64,000 nt of DNA from Apiospora phragmitis. Taxonomy: Eukaryota > Ascomycota > Sordariomycetes > Amphisphaeriales > Apiosporaceae. The stretch covers positions 8,742,001 to 8,806,000 of the forward strand of contig JAQQWL010000011.1 in assembly GCA_038363925.1 (NCBI GenBank), read 5' to 3'. The notes under the pieces were generated by a model. The model was given only the letters and a program-made list of their open reading frames with translations, had not been told where the DNA came from and searched no databases. This document shows positions 1 to 10,936 of this stretch, piece after piece (the first letter of the stretch is position 1; each line of letters starts with the position of its first letter). The position numbers and the translations under genes were made by a program.

Positions 1-830
1 ATTGTACTATCGACGCGGGGCAGTAGTCGGCGCAAGACATACATCCTTGTGGGCACCCGAGAGGGCGTAGGTAGAATCGTTGGCAGCCATCTTGTGAGTA
101 TGTCTTCTTTTCGTGGAGGGACTGAAAAGGCTGTCGTATCTTGCAGGATGATTGAAGGGAAGGAAGAAAAAGACAGCAGTGAAGAATCCAGAAAGGAAAG
201 AGAGGGACGGAGGCGGAAAAAAAAAAGCTCAAAGGTTTCTTGAGGGTGGGAGGATGGACTTTTCTTGGTGGGGTGAGTTGACAGGACAGGAACCAATCGC
301 GGGGTACATGGGGTCGACGCTAGCGAGTCTAAAGAGTAAAGGAGGGGGTCTTGGGGGGTTCTGGGCTAAGCGCAAATCAATTGCAGGCGGCGAGATCGGC
401 CCTGGGAAGCAGACAGCAGCAGCCCTATATTTTTCAAAAGTTGGTTGACCTCTTTCTTTTTGCCACTTGAATCTCCTGAATTCAATCAATTGATCTCTGC
501 TAGGAACCCTGATATATGTTCATTGTCTAAATATCTTATCAAGCATTTAACCTACTTGACAGTGGCGGAAGTCTCGGGCCCAGTGGATGTATGTCATCAT
601 GGGTTTGCGCCAATGAGAACTACGCCGAGATGCAGTGTCCGGCCACACCACGACGTGCATGGTCCCCGGACTCGAAGACCCCTGCCGATTCGGTCAATTC
701 ACTTCGAGTATCAAATCGCCAGATGTTATCTATGACAGGTTTTTGAGGACACCGCATTCATATTCACTACCAGTCACTGCCAGCTATCCCGTCGATACCT
801 AGGTCTAGTTGTCACGCCGGTCGGACATGT
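1..830. other. Left-edge intergenic stretch
   Basis: No convincing coding region is seen. The open frames here are short, have no recognisable motif, and the first 250 bases are purine-rich low-complexity sequence. It probably holds the 3' flank of the minus-strand gene that ends near 831. Confidence 0.5.
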
Positions 831-1928
831 CTAAGCTTTATCCCACTTGTTATACAGGTCCGGTGGAAGCATCGGTCTACCATCCATCTTCTGGATACCA
901 GTTCATTTGTCTTTTCGGAGCAACAACGGATCACACAACTTCCGCACAAGCCTTTGACCACCTCAGTAAGCTTCGTCATCAACGCCGCCAGCTTCTTTAA
1001 GCTTGGCTGCTGGGCTCGCTCCCATGCCATTACCTTATCCGTCACGTCCTCGACGTGTGCCTCTCCGAATGGGCCATAGCGGTAGTAGGCACGCACAAGC
1101 TTGGGCGTCTGGAAGATCCAGAGCTGGGGGGGCCACATCGTCGACACCGATGGGCTTGTGCGCGACGCGTGTCTTGATTTCCAGTGTTGAGTCCAGTGGG
1201 ACAATTTGACCTTGCTTTCTAACCGATAGATTCGAGCCTGAGCCTAGGGATAGTTCATCGATGTTGCTGGTAATGCTTGTGATGGAATCCTCCGATTTGC
1301 TATCTACTTGAGGCACTGATTCTTGCGCGTCTACATAGGCGTCAGCCTCGTAGCGGACGACGTAGCTGAGACCTCGGAAGCTGTAGGTGATGACCCGGTG
1401 GTGTCCAGTACTGTTGGGGATTTCGCATGTAGTGTAGGCCTTCTCGAACTCGTGGTCGTACCCTACGAATTTCTCAGGTCCGATGATCTCGTGAGTCTGA
1501 GCCTCAACCCGGGAAATAATGACGGTGTTCTCGACCGCCAATTCGGCATGAATAGTGAAGGCTTCCAGGCCGAAGCGGGTCGATTTAGGGTCGACAAACG
1601 AGAGAAGCTTGCGGAGATTGTTCCGGTCCGTGACGACGTCGATGTTTCGCACGTCGAACGAGGGACCTGCTTGGTACAACGCGCGGAAGAGAGGTTCCAT
1701 AGGACTGTCGGGATGGCAGGCCGCGTTCTGTGCAATGTAGTGGAAGCCTAAATCCTTGGGGCAGACGACTTCGCGTCTTGGGGGCTGCCATTTGGGCGGT
1801 ACGCCTGGGACAACGATAGTTGGCTCGGGGGATTCGATCCAGCTGTAAGAAGACAGATGTTGGACATTGCTGATAGTTGCCAGCGAGGGATGACCTTCAA
1901 GGTCTTTGCGGGAGATGGTTGACTTCAT
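831..1928 (-). pseudogene. Frame-broken gene of the fungal family auto-named 'geranylgeranyl pyrophosphate synthetase'
   Basis: The start is the ATG at 1928 (MKSTISRKDLEGHPSL). The protein then matches, from memory of the family, a conserved fungal protein of about 360 residues with hallmark stretches HLSSYSWIESP, TIVVPGVPPKW, YIAQNAACHPDSPLEPLFRAL-like, VDVVTDRNNLRKLL, STGHHRVITYSF and LEIKTR. Databases often call such proteins geranylgeranyl pyrophosphate synthetase, but no DDXXD prenyltransferase motif is visible, so that name is probably wrong and the function is unknown. The frame breaks at a run of seven C (minus strand) near 1129-1135. Dropping one base continues into PQLWIFQTPKLVRAYYRYG. 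A second break near 898 is needed to reach the family-like ending MLPPDLYNKWDKA and the TAG at 831-833. With two breaks it is either a young pseudogene or carries sequencing errors. Confidence 0.75.
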
Positions 1929-4020
1929 TGTCAGTAGACAGATGGTGAAAAGTGATGTGAGGTTGAAGGGAATATCTACGGACAAATCTAGACGAGATTT
2001 CCAATAAATATTACTTGATTGGCAGCAACGAAGGTGCCGCGACTGCCTCAATAAGACGGTGGTAGGCCTCAGACAGAAGCCAGACGCTTAAAACAAAGCA
2101 ACAATATGAGAGAACAAACATCTCACGTAACACCTGTAAATAAAATCGAAGAACAATTATATGCGTCTCTTTTTACTTAAGTCATGCTTCACATGGGTAT
2201 GTATAATTGCTAGCCCGGTATCGTACATAAAATATGAGAGATAAACTAAATATGGCAGGAGGACAAGCAAACGAAACACCAAGGGTGAAAGGCACCAATC
2301 TCAAACGCGTTCACCAGACTCCCAGCATCTTCAGTAATAAGATGAAATAAAAGAGATGGAAAGAAATGGGGGACAGAAGGGTAATTAATGGAAATCAGGA
2401 AGGGGAAGGAGAATTGATATAAAATGAAAACAAAAAAAGCTAAGGTTCAGCCCTGTCAGGATCGAACCGTACGAAAATCATACCCCAGAAACACAAGCCT
2501 CGAGCATTTTTTCTAACCGCTGCCTTTTACACTGGGAATAGGTAAACGCCGCAGCAACCACTGAACCATTGGGCCCCAGTGGCGGTTGGAAGAGGAGCGC
2601 TCTGTTTGGGTATATGAACCACTCTCTCAATGCTAATGTTGCCTGGTGGTCATCCCATTGTCCCCTTGTACCTACCTACTTGACTTAGCCAGGTACTGCT
2701 ACTTGGCATGGGAGAGCAAAAGGACATTGTGCTACTTGACAACAGTATGATGCCTTCGTTGGGCAGGCCCATGGCCACGGATACAATAGATAGGTACGCA
2801 CTTCGAAGACCCCATCATAGATTAGCAGGCAAGAGAGGCTCAAAGATGGCACTGTGATCAAGGAACTCAAGACACGTACGACACCAAACCAGAACATTTC
2901 GCAATACCTACGCATCTATCTTTCTGCAAGCAATTGTCAATCATATCACGGGTCTGTATTTCTGATAGTAGTATCGCTTGGGTATATGTACAAGAGCTGA
3001 TCCAGCCATCATCGTGAAGCGACGACCAGCAAAAGAAAACCAAGACCCCTTTTGGTTCTCCTTTCTCGCTTCGTCCGATATTTATCTAGCCAGGCCATCA
3101 TCGTGTCGCCGTCCACTATCAACCATGCGTCACCCCTTAGCTCATTTCATCTAGCCAGCCAGCCAGCGAGGTCCCCTGTTTCGTTGCATCTCAGGAAACA
3201 TCATTTCCGACTTCATTCCATCAGCTCGTGGTGCGGCTATCGCGCCTGCTGTTTTCCCCTCGAAGCTGGGACGATGGAAAAAGAAAGGCGACCATGAGAT
3301 AGGTGTAGAAGAAGCGCAAGACGAGAAAAAAGGCTGGCTCCCACCACATCACCCCTTACTCCTTTTTCTCCTCTTCTCCCAGTCCGAAAAAGTAAATCAT
3401 CTAGCCGAGTAAATGGCCCTCTCAAAACGAGCCGCCGTCAATATATGCAAGTGTCGTCCAAGACACACCATTAGATGCGTCGTATGGTCTAGGGCGAACA
3501 AACAGAGCGCGGTGAAACGCCAAGCGCGGTGGAAAACAAAACCAGCCAACTCCAAGAACACCAGTATTGTGTCAACGACCAGGTGTTATCTTTTTTTCGA
3601 CTTGCTGCAGACGCCCAAATACAGAAAGATAACTTAGTGTACCGCCGTAAAACAAGCAGAAGTCACAGGATATCGAATTGTGACTTCGTGGCAAGCAGGT
3701 GTCCCGGATGAGATTGGCCAAGACGGCCGATCTTGGAAGAGACGAATCAACCAGAGCCTCCCTGGCATATCCCCAAAAACGCAAATATGGCCACCGGACA
3801 GGGTATAGAGTATAGGTGAGACAGTGAAAGGGAAAAAAGGGCGAGAGGGATTAAAAAGGAAAAAGACCCCGGTGGGTGATGCGAGATCGTAAAGGGAAAA
3901 GAGAAATTGCTGTTCAGATCAAGTAAGACGAGGTATGGTGAGGCGCTAATCAGAATCCAGATCCATCGGCTCGCTCCCCAAAGTGGTAACCGAGACCACC
4001 GAAGAGCTACGGACACCTCT
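1929..4020. other. Intergenic stretch between the family gene and SPT7
   Basis: No gene is supported. It contains the 5' flank of the minus-strand gene ending at 1928, a degenerate tRNA-like element around 2432-2580, and the 3' flank of SPT7. Frames in 2600-4000 are short, without motifs or plausible splice structures. Confidence 0.5.
2432..2580 (-). ncRNA. Degenerate tRNA-like Pol III element
   Basis: On the minus strand there is an A-box-like TGGTTCAGTGG (2558-2568), a B-box GGTTCGATCC (2459-2468) and a run of seven T (2432-2438) just after it, the order expected of a Pol III transcription unit. It does not fold as a normal tRNA: the D-stem does not pair, the T-stem has only about three good pairs, and A and B boxes lie about 90 nt apart. 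It could be a tRNA pseudogene, a tRNA-derived SINE head or chance. Confidence 0.3.
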
Positions 4021-7000
4021 CTAGTGCTCCATGCTCTCGGGGCTTGGTATGCCTGTATCGTCTTTGTCCGTCTGGCTATTGCCGCCCTGGCTTTCCATGC
4101 GGCTCATCTCGGGTGGTGCTGTGGGTAACGACAAAGAGCCGTCCGCGGGCGCAGAGGAATCGGGTTTGGCTGGCGGCTTTTTCGCATCGCCTTTGCTGGG
4201 GCTAACGTTCACACCGCCATTGGCCTTTTGGGCGGCAGCGGCGGCAGCGGCAGCAGCCTCCATCTTCTTTTTCTTCTTGTTAATAGCGTTCTGCTCCTTG
4301 GGCGGTCGCTTTTGCGGCGAAACAATCTTGCCGGTGGCGCCAAGACGAGGTCGTGGACGCCGTTGCTTAACCGGAAGATCCTCATCTTCGACCAAAGGCG
4401 CATCCCCATTAGCGTGCAGTTTGGCCAAGAAGAAGTTCTTGACAAGCCCAATCTGGTCCTGGATGTTCTCCTTGTTGACAGGATCTTGGGGTGGAAGGTC
4501 GTCGAAGAGTACTGCATCGATGGCATCGGTGGTCGGGTTCTGGCTCTGATACTGGTTGTGTACTCTCGACTGGAGGAGGTGCAGGGGAACAGATAACATG
4601 CCACCCAGCTCTCCAGCAAGACCCAGCTCCTTGAAACCAAAGAAGTCTTCGCCCAACTCCTCAGCGAAGTCGCCACCAACGAACTGTTCGCTTCCATCGT
4701 TGAAGGCAGCAGCGCCACCATCGGTCGTGGTGTTATCGTTCAGCGCAGGGCGTAGAATCTCAGCCAAGTGGTTCTTCATACGTTCGTGGATCGAAGTCAA
4801 CTTGTTACCAAGTCGCTCAACTTCATCTTTGGCGTAGCCTTCCAAGGCTTCAACATCGTACCCGTTTTCATGCAGCGTATGAAGCAGAACTTCCTCGTCC
4901 GTGTACCTAGGCTGGACACGAGCTCCGCGCTGGGCGTATTGGGGCGTGGGATCCTTTCGCTCGGCTTCGCTATACATCTTGAACGTACTGCCAAGCTTGG
5001 CAAAATAATCCGCAGCAATGTCCGTAACAGTGTCCAAGGCCGATGGCTGCATCTCTTCGAACCCGGCGTGGTAGAAGATCTTAGCAACAGATCGCTGTAA
5101 GGTTGCCCTGCAGAGTTCGGGGGCCATAACAAGGTCATCACCACAAGTAACTTGGGGATCGACGTCTTGTTCTTGAAATGGCTCAGGGTTGTACTTGGGA
5201 AACTGGTTTTGATAGACCTAAGCTGTGTTAGTAATAGAATATGCCTGCCACAGAACGTGGTGCATTACCTGTTGTTGAATCTGCATCTGCTTGACAACGC
5301 CTATCTTGGAGCAAAGCTTCCGTGTCTCTTGCATCTGCCGGAGGTTTGCGTCGAACCTCTCCGCGAGAGGAGCTCGTGGGGCTGTGAAGTATCCAGATGG
5401 AATGGTCCGGAGGTATTCCTCGTGTTGGTTGATGACTTGGCCTTCATTGTCGACGTGCCACTGGAGTTTTGGTGGGATGTCAGGGATCATGCACTGAGGA
5501 TCGTACCAATCAGGTACCACAAGCTCAACGTCTTCTTCCATACCCTCCGCCAAGGTCTCGGAAGCTTTGATGTCCTTAGCAGCCGCGTCGTCAGCCGTTG
5601 GGCTAAAGGCCCCGCTCGCTTCTGCCTGTTCCTTGTGACGCAGATACCTGCGCATGGCCGGCTTTGTTCGCAATAGTGCCGGTTCGTCCACATTTAACTT
5701 GCGGCCTTCGAAAAGCTGCAGCCTGCGCTTTGCGATCTTTGCACGACCCGTCTTGGTGATCTGCTTGTAGTGTTTGTACTCGTCATCCTCGTAAACCTGC
5801 TCCTGCGCTTCATTCAAGGCCTGGTTAAGAGCCAGTCCGTTCAGGGAGGGACCATCAATGTCCATAGCGTCGACGTTGCTGCCTATACCCGATTGCCCGT
5901 TCAGGCCACTGGGAGTGCTGGAGCCGCCAATCGGGGGTGTTGCGAAACCATTACTTCCGTCGGCCTCGGGACCCTCCCTTTGCACTTTTCCCAAGAGGCC
6001 GTTGAGCTGGAGGACGGGCTTCTGGTCGCCGTTCGGTGTGTCTTCTTTCTGATCCGAGGGGGCTTTCCTGGACTTCGTACCCTTAGCCCCACCAGTAATG
6101 CGACCTCGGGATGACATGATGGGTTCATCGTCAGAATCGTCGCCAGCATCGTCATCCCCGCCATTTTGCTTCCGTCGTTCTTCGGCCTCGACTTCGGCGC
6201 GTGGTCGGATTACAAGATCCGGTATTAGGGGGATGAGTTTCTCCGCCTCCTTGCGCATGCCGTTCGCCATACGGCGCAACGGGTGATTCATGTCTTGATT
6301 ATACCTCAGGCAGTTGTCCCATATTAGGTTAAGATCGAGGACGAAATCGGCCTTGGATTTGTAGGCAAGTGACTTGAGCTTCTTCGTCATGCTCCCCAGA
6401 TCCATGGGCTTGGTAATGACTGTCGGGGATTAACATGGCTTGCGTAAGTAGTCGATGGACACATAATTGACTCACGATTATAATAATCCGGCGCATCTCT
6501 TTTATTTACCCGCTGCAAGAAAGGTGTCGAATATTCCGTGTGCGCCTTAAGCTCCGTCAAGACCTTTTCCAGAGCTTCGTAAAGTTCTTCCTGGTTAACA
6601 TTTTCTTCGCTTGCCCATTTGCTGCGATTCTTCCGCACTTCATTCATAAGGGAGCGGAGTTCGGCATCGGACGCGCACACAAGCTCACGCTTCATGTCGA
6701 TTCGCGCAATCAAATGTTTCAGGGTCAGACTCGATGCGCCGAGGTTGGCACTGCTGAGCGATCCGTAGTTCTCGCTGGTGGAGCCGCTGCTGGCGCCGGG
6801 ATTGTTGTTCTTGTCCATTTCGGCTTGCAGCTGCTTTTCCGACTCTTCAAGCTGCTGCTGCTCTATCATGGCAGCCCTGTCATCCTGCAGGGTGTAGAAC
6901 AGAGTATGAAAGCTACGCTTGGCTGCTTCTTCGGTGGCAGTGCGCGCCTCTTCCAGCAGCTTCCGCGCATCTTCAGAGGTGTTGGCCTGAGCCTGTGATA

Positions 7001-7583
7001 GTTGCGAACCTTGCGAAGACTCGTCTTTTGTCTTGTCACGATGTCTTCCGGGCGAATGAGGTGCTTGTATCGGAGAGCTTCCGGATTTGGAGGGCGACGG
7101 CAAGGCGCCGACGACTTGTGCATTTTTGGATTTTAGCAGTGAGGCATTGGAAGTGTTGGTCGCCTCTTCTTCCTCATCTTCATCATCATCATCGTCGCCA
7201 TAGTCGTCTTCATCGATGGTTCGCTTCGCCCGTTTCGGAGGCGGCTCTTCGATGGGGCCATGGTCGGTCGTCGGGGGCAGAAGGGGCGCGGAGAGGGTAA
7301 CGGGATGACGAAGGGACTCGATGCCAGAGTAATTGTATCCGCCCTCATCATCAAACAAAAGCGCAATTTTTGATGCGGTGCGGCGATAGCTGTCGGCGAA
7401 GTAAGCGCGTCGGCGATCTTCCTCCTGGTCGAGAGATGCCTCAGGCATCAACTGAACGGCGCCATCCGTAGTAGGAGTCTGGGTTCGCTGCTGATCATCA
7501 TCAGATTGATGAAAGCTACGATTGCCATTGATGGTAGTTCCAGATGACGGTTGCCAACTGTGGTGACCGTTCATGATGGACAT
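4021..7583 (-). CDS. SPT7: SAGA complex subunit Spt7 (bromodomain protein)
   Basis: Spt7 is a core scaffold subunit of the nuclear SAGA transcription coactivator. Exons are 7583-6476, 6419-5269 and 5217-4021; introns are 6475-6420 (56 bp) and 5268-5218 (51 bp). Together they encode about 1151 residues in one unbroken frame. The first splice restores the bromodomain core [15 protein letters not shown] followed by the ZA/BC segment ending WDNCLRYN (about residues 350-420). The third exon carries the bromodomain-associated histone fold ([21 protein letters not shown], about residues 784-840), which in yeast pairs with a TAF-like partner. The N-terminus is acidic and low-complexity, as usual in fungal Spt7, and there is an alanine run near the C-terminus (4240-4260). 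The start at [10 protein letters not shown] fits the family. Length and domain order make this the best-supported gene of the window. Confidence 0.95.
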
Positions 7584-9091
7584 GATGGCCGGGGGCGTGT
7601 TATAGGGATGGGCTCCGGATGGACGCCATGCGTATGCAAATGGCGCGTTCTGGAGATGGCCACGCGGGGAATCGTGCGCCTAAAAGAGCACCAACGGAAC
7701 AAGCGACATCGAAATAGATGGAATCGCAAAAATTGAGGCCAGTACCGATAAGAATGGTGATGCCTCGATGGTTGGAAGTCGGAGTCGTTTTCGCGTATGT
7801 CGAGAGAGGAGGTTAACAATTACTGGGCCGAAAAGGGTAGTACCTCTAGGATCACGCTTTTCTGGCGGGTGAGTGTTTAGAGACGGCCGTTTTTTGGTCT
7901 TGATCCCAGATATGACCGCATCCAGACTGGCAAAGGGTACATGTGACCAATTGTTCACAACTTGACAATCACTACCGCGCAACGGGTGAAAAGAGGTGCA
8001 CTCTCGTTGAATCGGATCGCTGTTTTTGCACGAAGCCTTCTATATACTTTTCGCAAGATTTTCCCATTCTATCGACCTGCAATTGAGCTCCGGTCGCTGG
8101 CCCAGCTGTGTACCTTGACACCCCTACAGCAGCCACATCCGGCCAATTGAGCCCAGCTGGCCCAGGCTTCTTTGCTTGATTCAATCACAGTCTTCACCAA
8201 CTGAGCGCATCGGCTTTTTCTCCGTCTTACCGCAATCCAGCAATCCAGCATCATAGTCGTTTGATCAAGATGGCCTGAGTGAGGCTCACAGGCTTGGCGA
8301 GTCATCAGGTGTATAGATTTCAGTGCCAGAGGCTCTGTACTCGCCCATTGCATTTCACAGAGTCGTTAGTGACTGGATGCGCCCTCATCTTAAGATTGAT
8401 CTCAAGTTGGCCAGATATTTGATACGAACATGTGAATCGCGACTTTCAAACAGGCGCTCTCTGTCTCCCTCTCTCCACATCCGTGTCCCGCATAAACGAG
8501 AAAGAACCTTGAAACCCCATGTCCAATCGAGCATAGCGCTCTTTGGGGGGGGGGGAGTCAATGAATGAATGCGCCCCCACTGATCACTGCTTGGGTCGCT
8601 GAACGTGGCAGTAAAGCCCAGCCACACGGCTCGCTACAGAACAGCCTGGACAATGAATTGGGCCTCTCTGCCATCAGTGCATCTGCCTGTCTGCTGCTGC
8701 CCTTGCCGTAGTCCCGAACACCGACCACCTCCAGCAGCAGCCAGCTAACCTTACAGTACCTCGAAAGGGGTGGGGCTCTGAAGTGGTGCAAGTGGAAGAA
8801 GCTCTCTGCTTTAGCTGGGAGGACCAACCTGACAGAACATCGAGAAAAGAAGAGATGACCACCAACCAGGCTACATCCATTTCATATTCAAAACTCCTCA
8901 TATAGCAAACAAGACATTCTCTGAAGCTCGCCATCTTCCCCGAAAGCTCTTCTCCGAAGCTTCGTCTCTCTCGAGTATTCTATAAATATTACCAATAATG
9001 CATTATACGACCTACTTTCGACTCTAGCCTAATCCCAGCTCTAACCAACCATATCCCTACTTCACCCAACTCTTGCATCACAAAGACAAAC
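7584..9091. promoter_or_regulatory. Shared upstream region of SPT7 and the VanZ-like gene
   Basis: The two genes are divergent, so this stretch holds both promoters. A TATA-like TATAAATA lies at 8981-8988, about 110 bases before the VanZ-like start. A run of 11 G lies at 8545-8555. No coding region is convincing; the short frames have no motifs. Confidence 0.5.
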
Positions 9092-9888
9092 ATGCACATC
9101 CGACTACCTTTTGCAGGTCAGTACATTCAGTCAAGCTTTTCAAGTCGCTCGTAGGCACAGCGAGCGAGCATCACCATCATTGCCGCAAGCTCCGAAAACA
9201 TTGCGCAGCTCCCTTCTAACAAATCCCCTTGCTACAGGCGTCTTCTTCCTGCTCTGCCTGCTCGCAGGCTACGTCGGCCTCTCGTCGCTGCAGCTCAACT
9301 ACTACGTCAACGACAAGGTGCTGCACCTCTTCACCTTCTTCCTGCTGACGGTGGTCTTCTACTGGATCGTCGACACGAACCGCCGGCGCACCTCGCACCT
9401 GACCCTCGTCGTCTGCACCGCCGTCCTCGGCGTCGGCTCCGAGTTCCTCCAGGCCTTCCTGCCCAACGGCCGCGTCTTCGACCTCTACGACATCGTCGCC
9501 AACGTCGTCGGCAGCCTCGCCGGGCTCGCCCTCTGCAACTGGTACCACAAGCGCATGCTCGAGCGCAAGCGCTCCCGCCGCGCCTACAACGCCGTCCCCG
9601 GCGAGGATGTCCACGACGTCGAGCTCGGCGAGAGTCAGGCGCTGACCGACGGCGACCAGGAGGAAGGGATAGTAGAGTCTTCTACTGCCGCCGTGGGCAG
9701 CAGCGAACGGGCGGTGACGACGGGCAAGACGTTGGAAGAGGAGGTTGACACCTGGGGACGAGAATGCGGTGGACAACTGGGACGAAGAGGACGATGGCGA
9801 TATCGGTACCATTCCCAAACCGAAGGGCAAGGAGACTGAACAGACCAACAGTGGAGACGGCGTCGATACGAAAAAGCGACTCGACTAA
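9092..9888 (+). CDS. VanZ-like integral membrane protein (3' end frame-shifted)
   Basis: The protein is a small multi-helix membrane protein of the VanZ-like family; its role in fungi is not known. The start chosen is the ATG at 9092 (MHIRLPFAG), joined by a 121-bp intron (9117-9237) to VFFLLCLLAGYVGLSSLQL. The splice gives the family N-terminus and an uninterrupted first helix. Four helices follow, with the conserved NDKVLHLFTFFLL, GVGSEFLQAFLPNGRVFDLYDIVANVVG segment and WYHKRMLERKR after the last helix. The acidic tail is broken in GGGG at 9754-9757: as written the frame stops at 9839. With one G fewer it runs through repeated NWDE-type motifs (VDNWDEEDDGDIG) and ends KKRLD at 9888. The membrane domain is intact either way. 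Confidence 0.8.
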
Positions 9889-10032
9889 TTTCTCGGCCAC
9901 GAGAACTTGAGGGGAAGGAAAGAAAGAAAGGAGGGAGAGAGGCGCGGGCAGCTGAACATGATGCATTGTTACTTACCTTATGATACCTTTCTCTGGCGTA
10001 TGGGCGATTTGGGTCACTTCTTTCGGTCAATC

Positions 10033-10085
10033 CGGTCTTCACGTCGGTCTTCACGTCGGTCTTCACGTCGGTCTTCACGTCGGTC
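10033..10085. repeat. 12-bp tandem repeat, about 4.4 copies
   Basis: The unit CGGTCTTCACGT is repeated without mismatch from 10033, beginning about 145 bases after the restored stop of the VanZ-like gene. It probably lies in that gene's 3' untranslated or flanking region. Confidence 0.95.
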
Positions 10086-10936
10086 ACACCACATGTACGA
10101 GTTTAGATAATTTCAACGAGAACAAAATGATCGTTCCACCGCACCACCGGCGATCAAACACATTGCTTAGCAAGCAATCCTATATTTTCCCGTCCCGGCA
10201 TGTTGGTGGAAGAAAGATGCAGATGCCCTGAGCAGCTCACAACCCACTTCACATCCTGATGCCCTGCATTTTTGCGTATGAAGTCGCCGTAGAGTCCAGT
10301 CCCTTGAGTAGTTTGGCCAGATCTTCCCGCGGCTCCGTTTCGCACACAGCTCGATATCCGGGTGGGGAGATGAGAAAGACTCGATGATTTTCGTCGTACA
10401 AGTCCTATCGCATCTGTGATATGCAATGGGGAACGGGGGCCCACTGGTGCAAGGATAGGGTAGGTAGGGGGTCAACAGCTGATCTGAGACATCCTGCAGC
10501 ACACGTACCTTGACCAGGAAGCTTTCTCTAGGCATCTCGGGTGCTTTTTCCACAGAGATAACCTACCTGTTAGTTACACACAAAATGTATATAACCACTT
10601 CCATGGGTGTTAACAGCTCTTTACTGTGATGAGACTACACCAGCTTTCGTAGATGCCGGCCTCAAAAAAATAAGAATAGAAAATCACCCCATTGTTTCCA
10701 GCTATGGCACCAGCTAGCTTACTTGCCCCATCCGGCAAAGGCTCGGCAAGATGAATCATGGAGAGAAAAATGGGTTATGGCGACGTTGTTCTCACGAGGG
10801 CGACATCGACTTTGTTCAATAACTCATGAATGTAGATTTATACATAGAATCCTCATTCTAACATACGCTATCTTGTCTGAACAAATTTGTTGTTGAAGGC
10901 AGCTCTATTAGATAGAAAGTTTACCCGGCGTCAACT
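10086..10936. other. Intergenic, upstream of the decarboxylase gene
   Basis: No gene is supported. The short minus-strand frames around 10154-10553 have no recognisable motif or splice pattern. The stretch holds the promoter of the following plus-strand gene. Confidence 0.5.

Noticed and set aside
1323..1751. 142-codon open frame on the plus strand
   Set aside because: Antisense to the recognisable minus-strand family gene.
831..1928. Genuine geranylgeranyl diphosphate synthase
   Set aside because: No DDXXD motif or prenyltransferase signature is present; the name is a common automatic label for this family.
9216..9848. 210-codon open frame on the minus strand
   Set aside because: Shadow of the GC-rich VanZ-like gene; the plus-strand frame has the family motifs.
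10033..10085. CRISPR-like array
   Set aside because: Head-to-tail 12-bp tandem repeat with no spacers, in a fungal nuclear genome.
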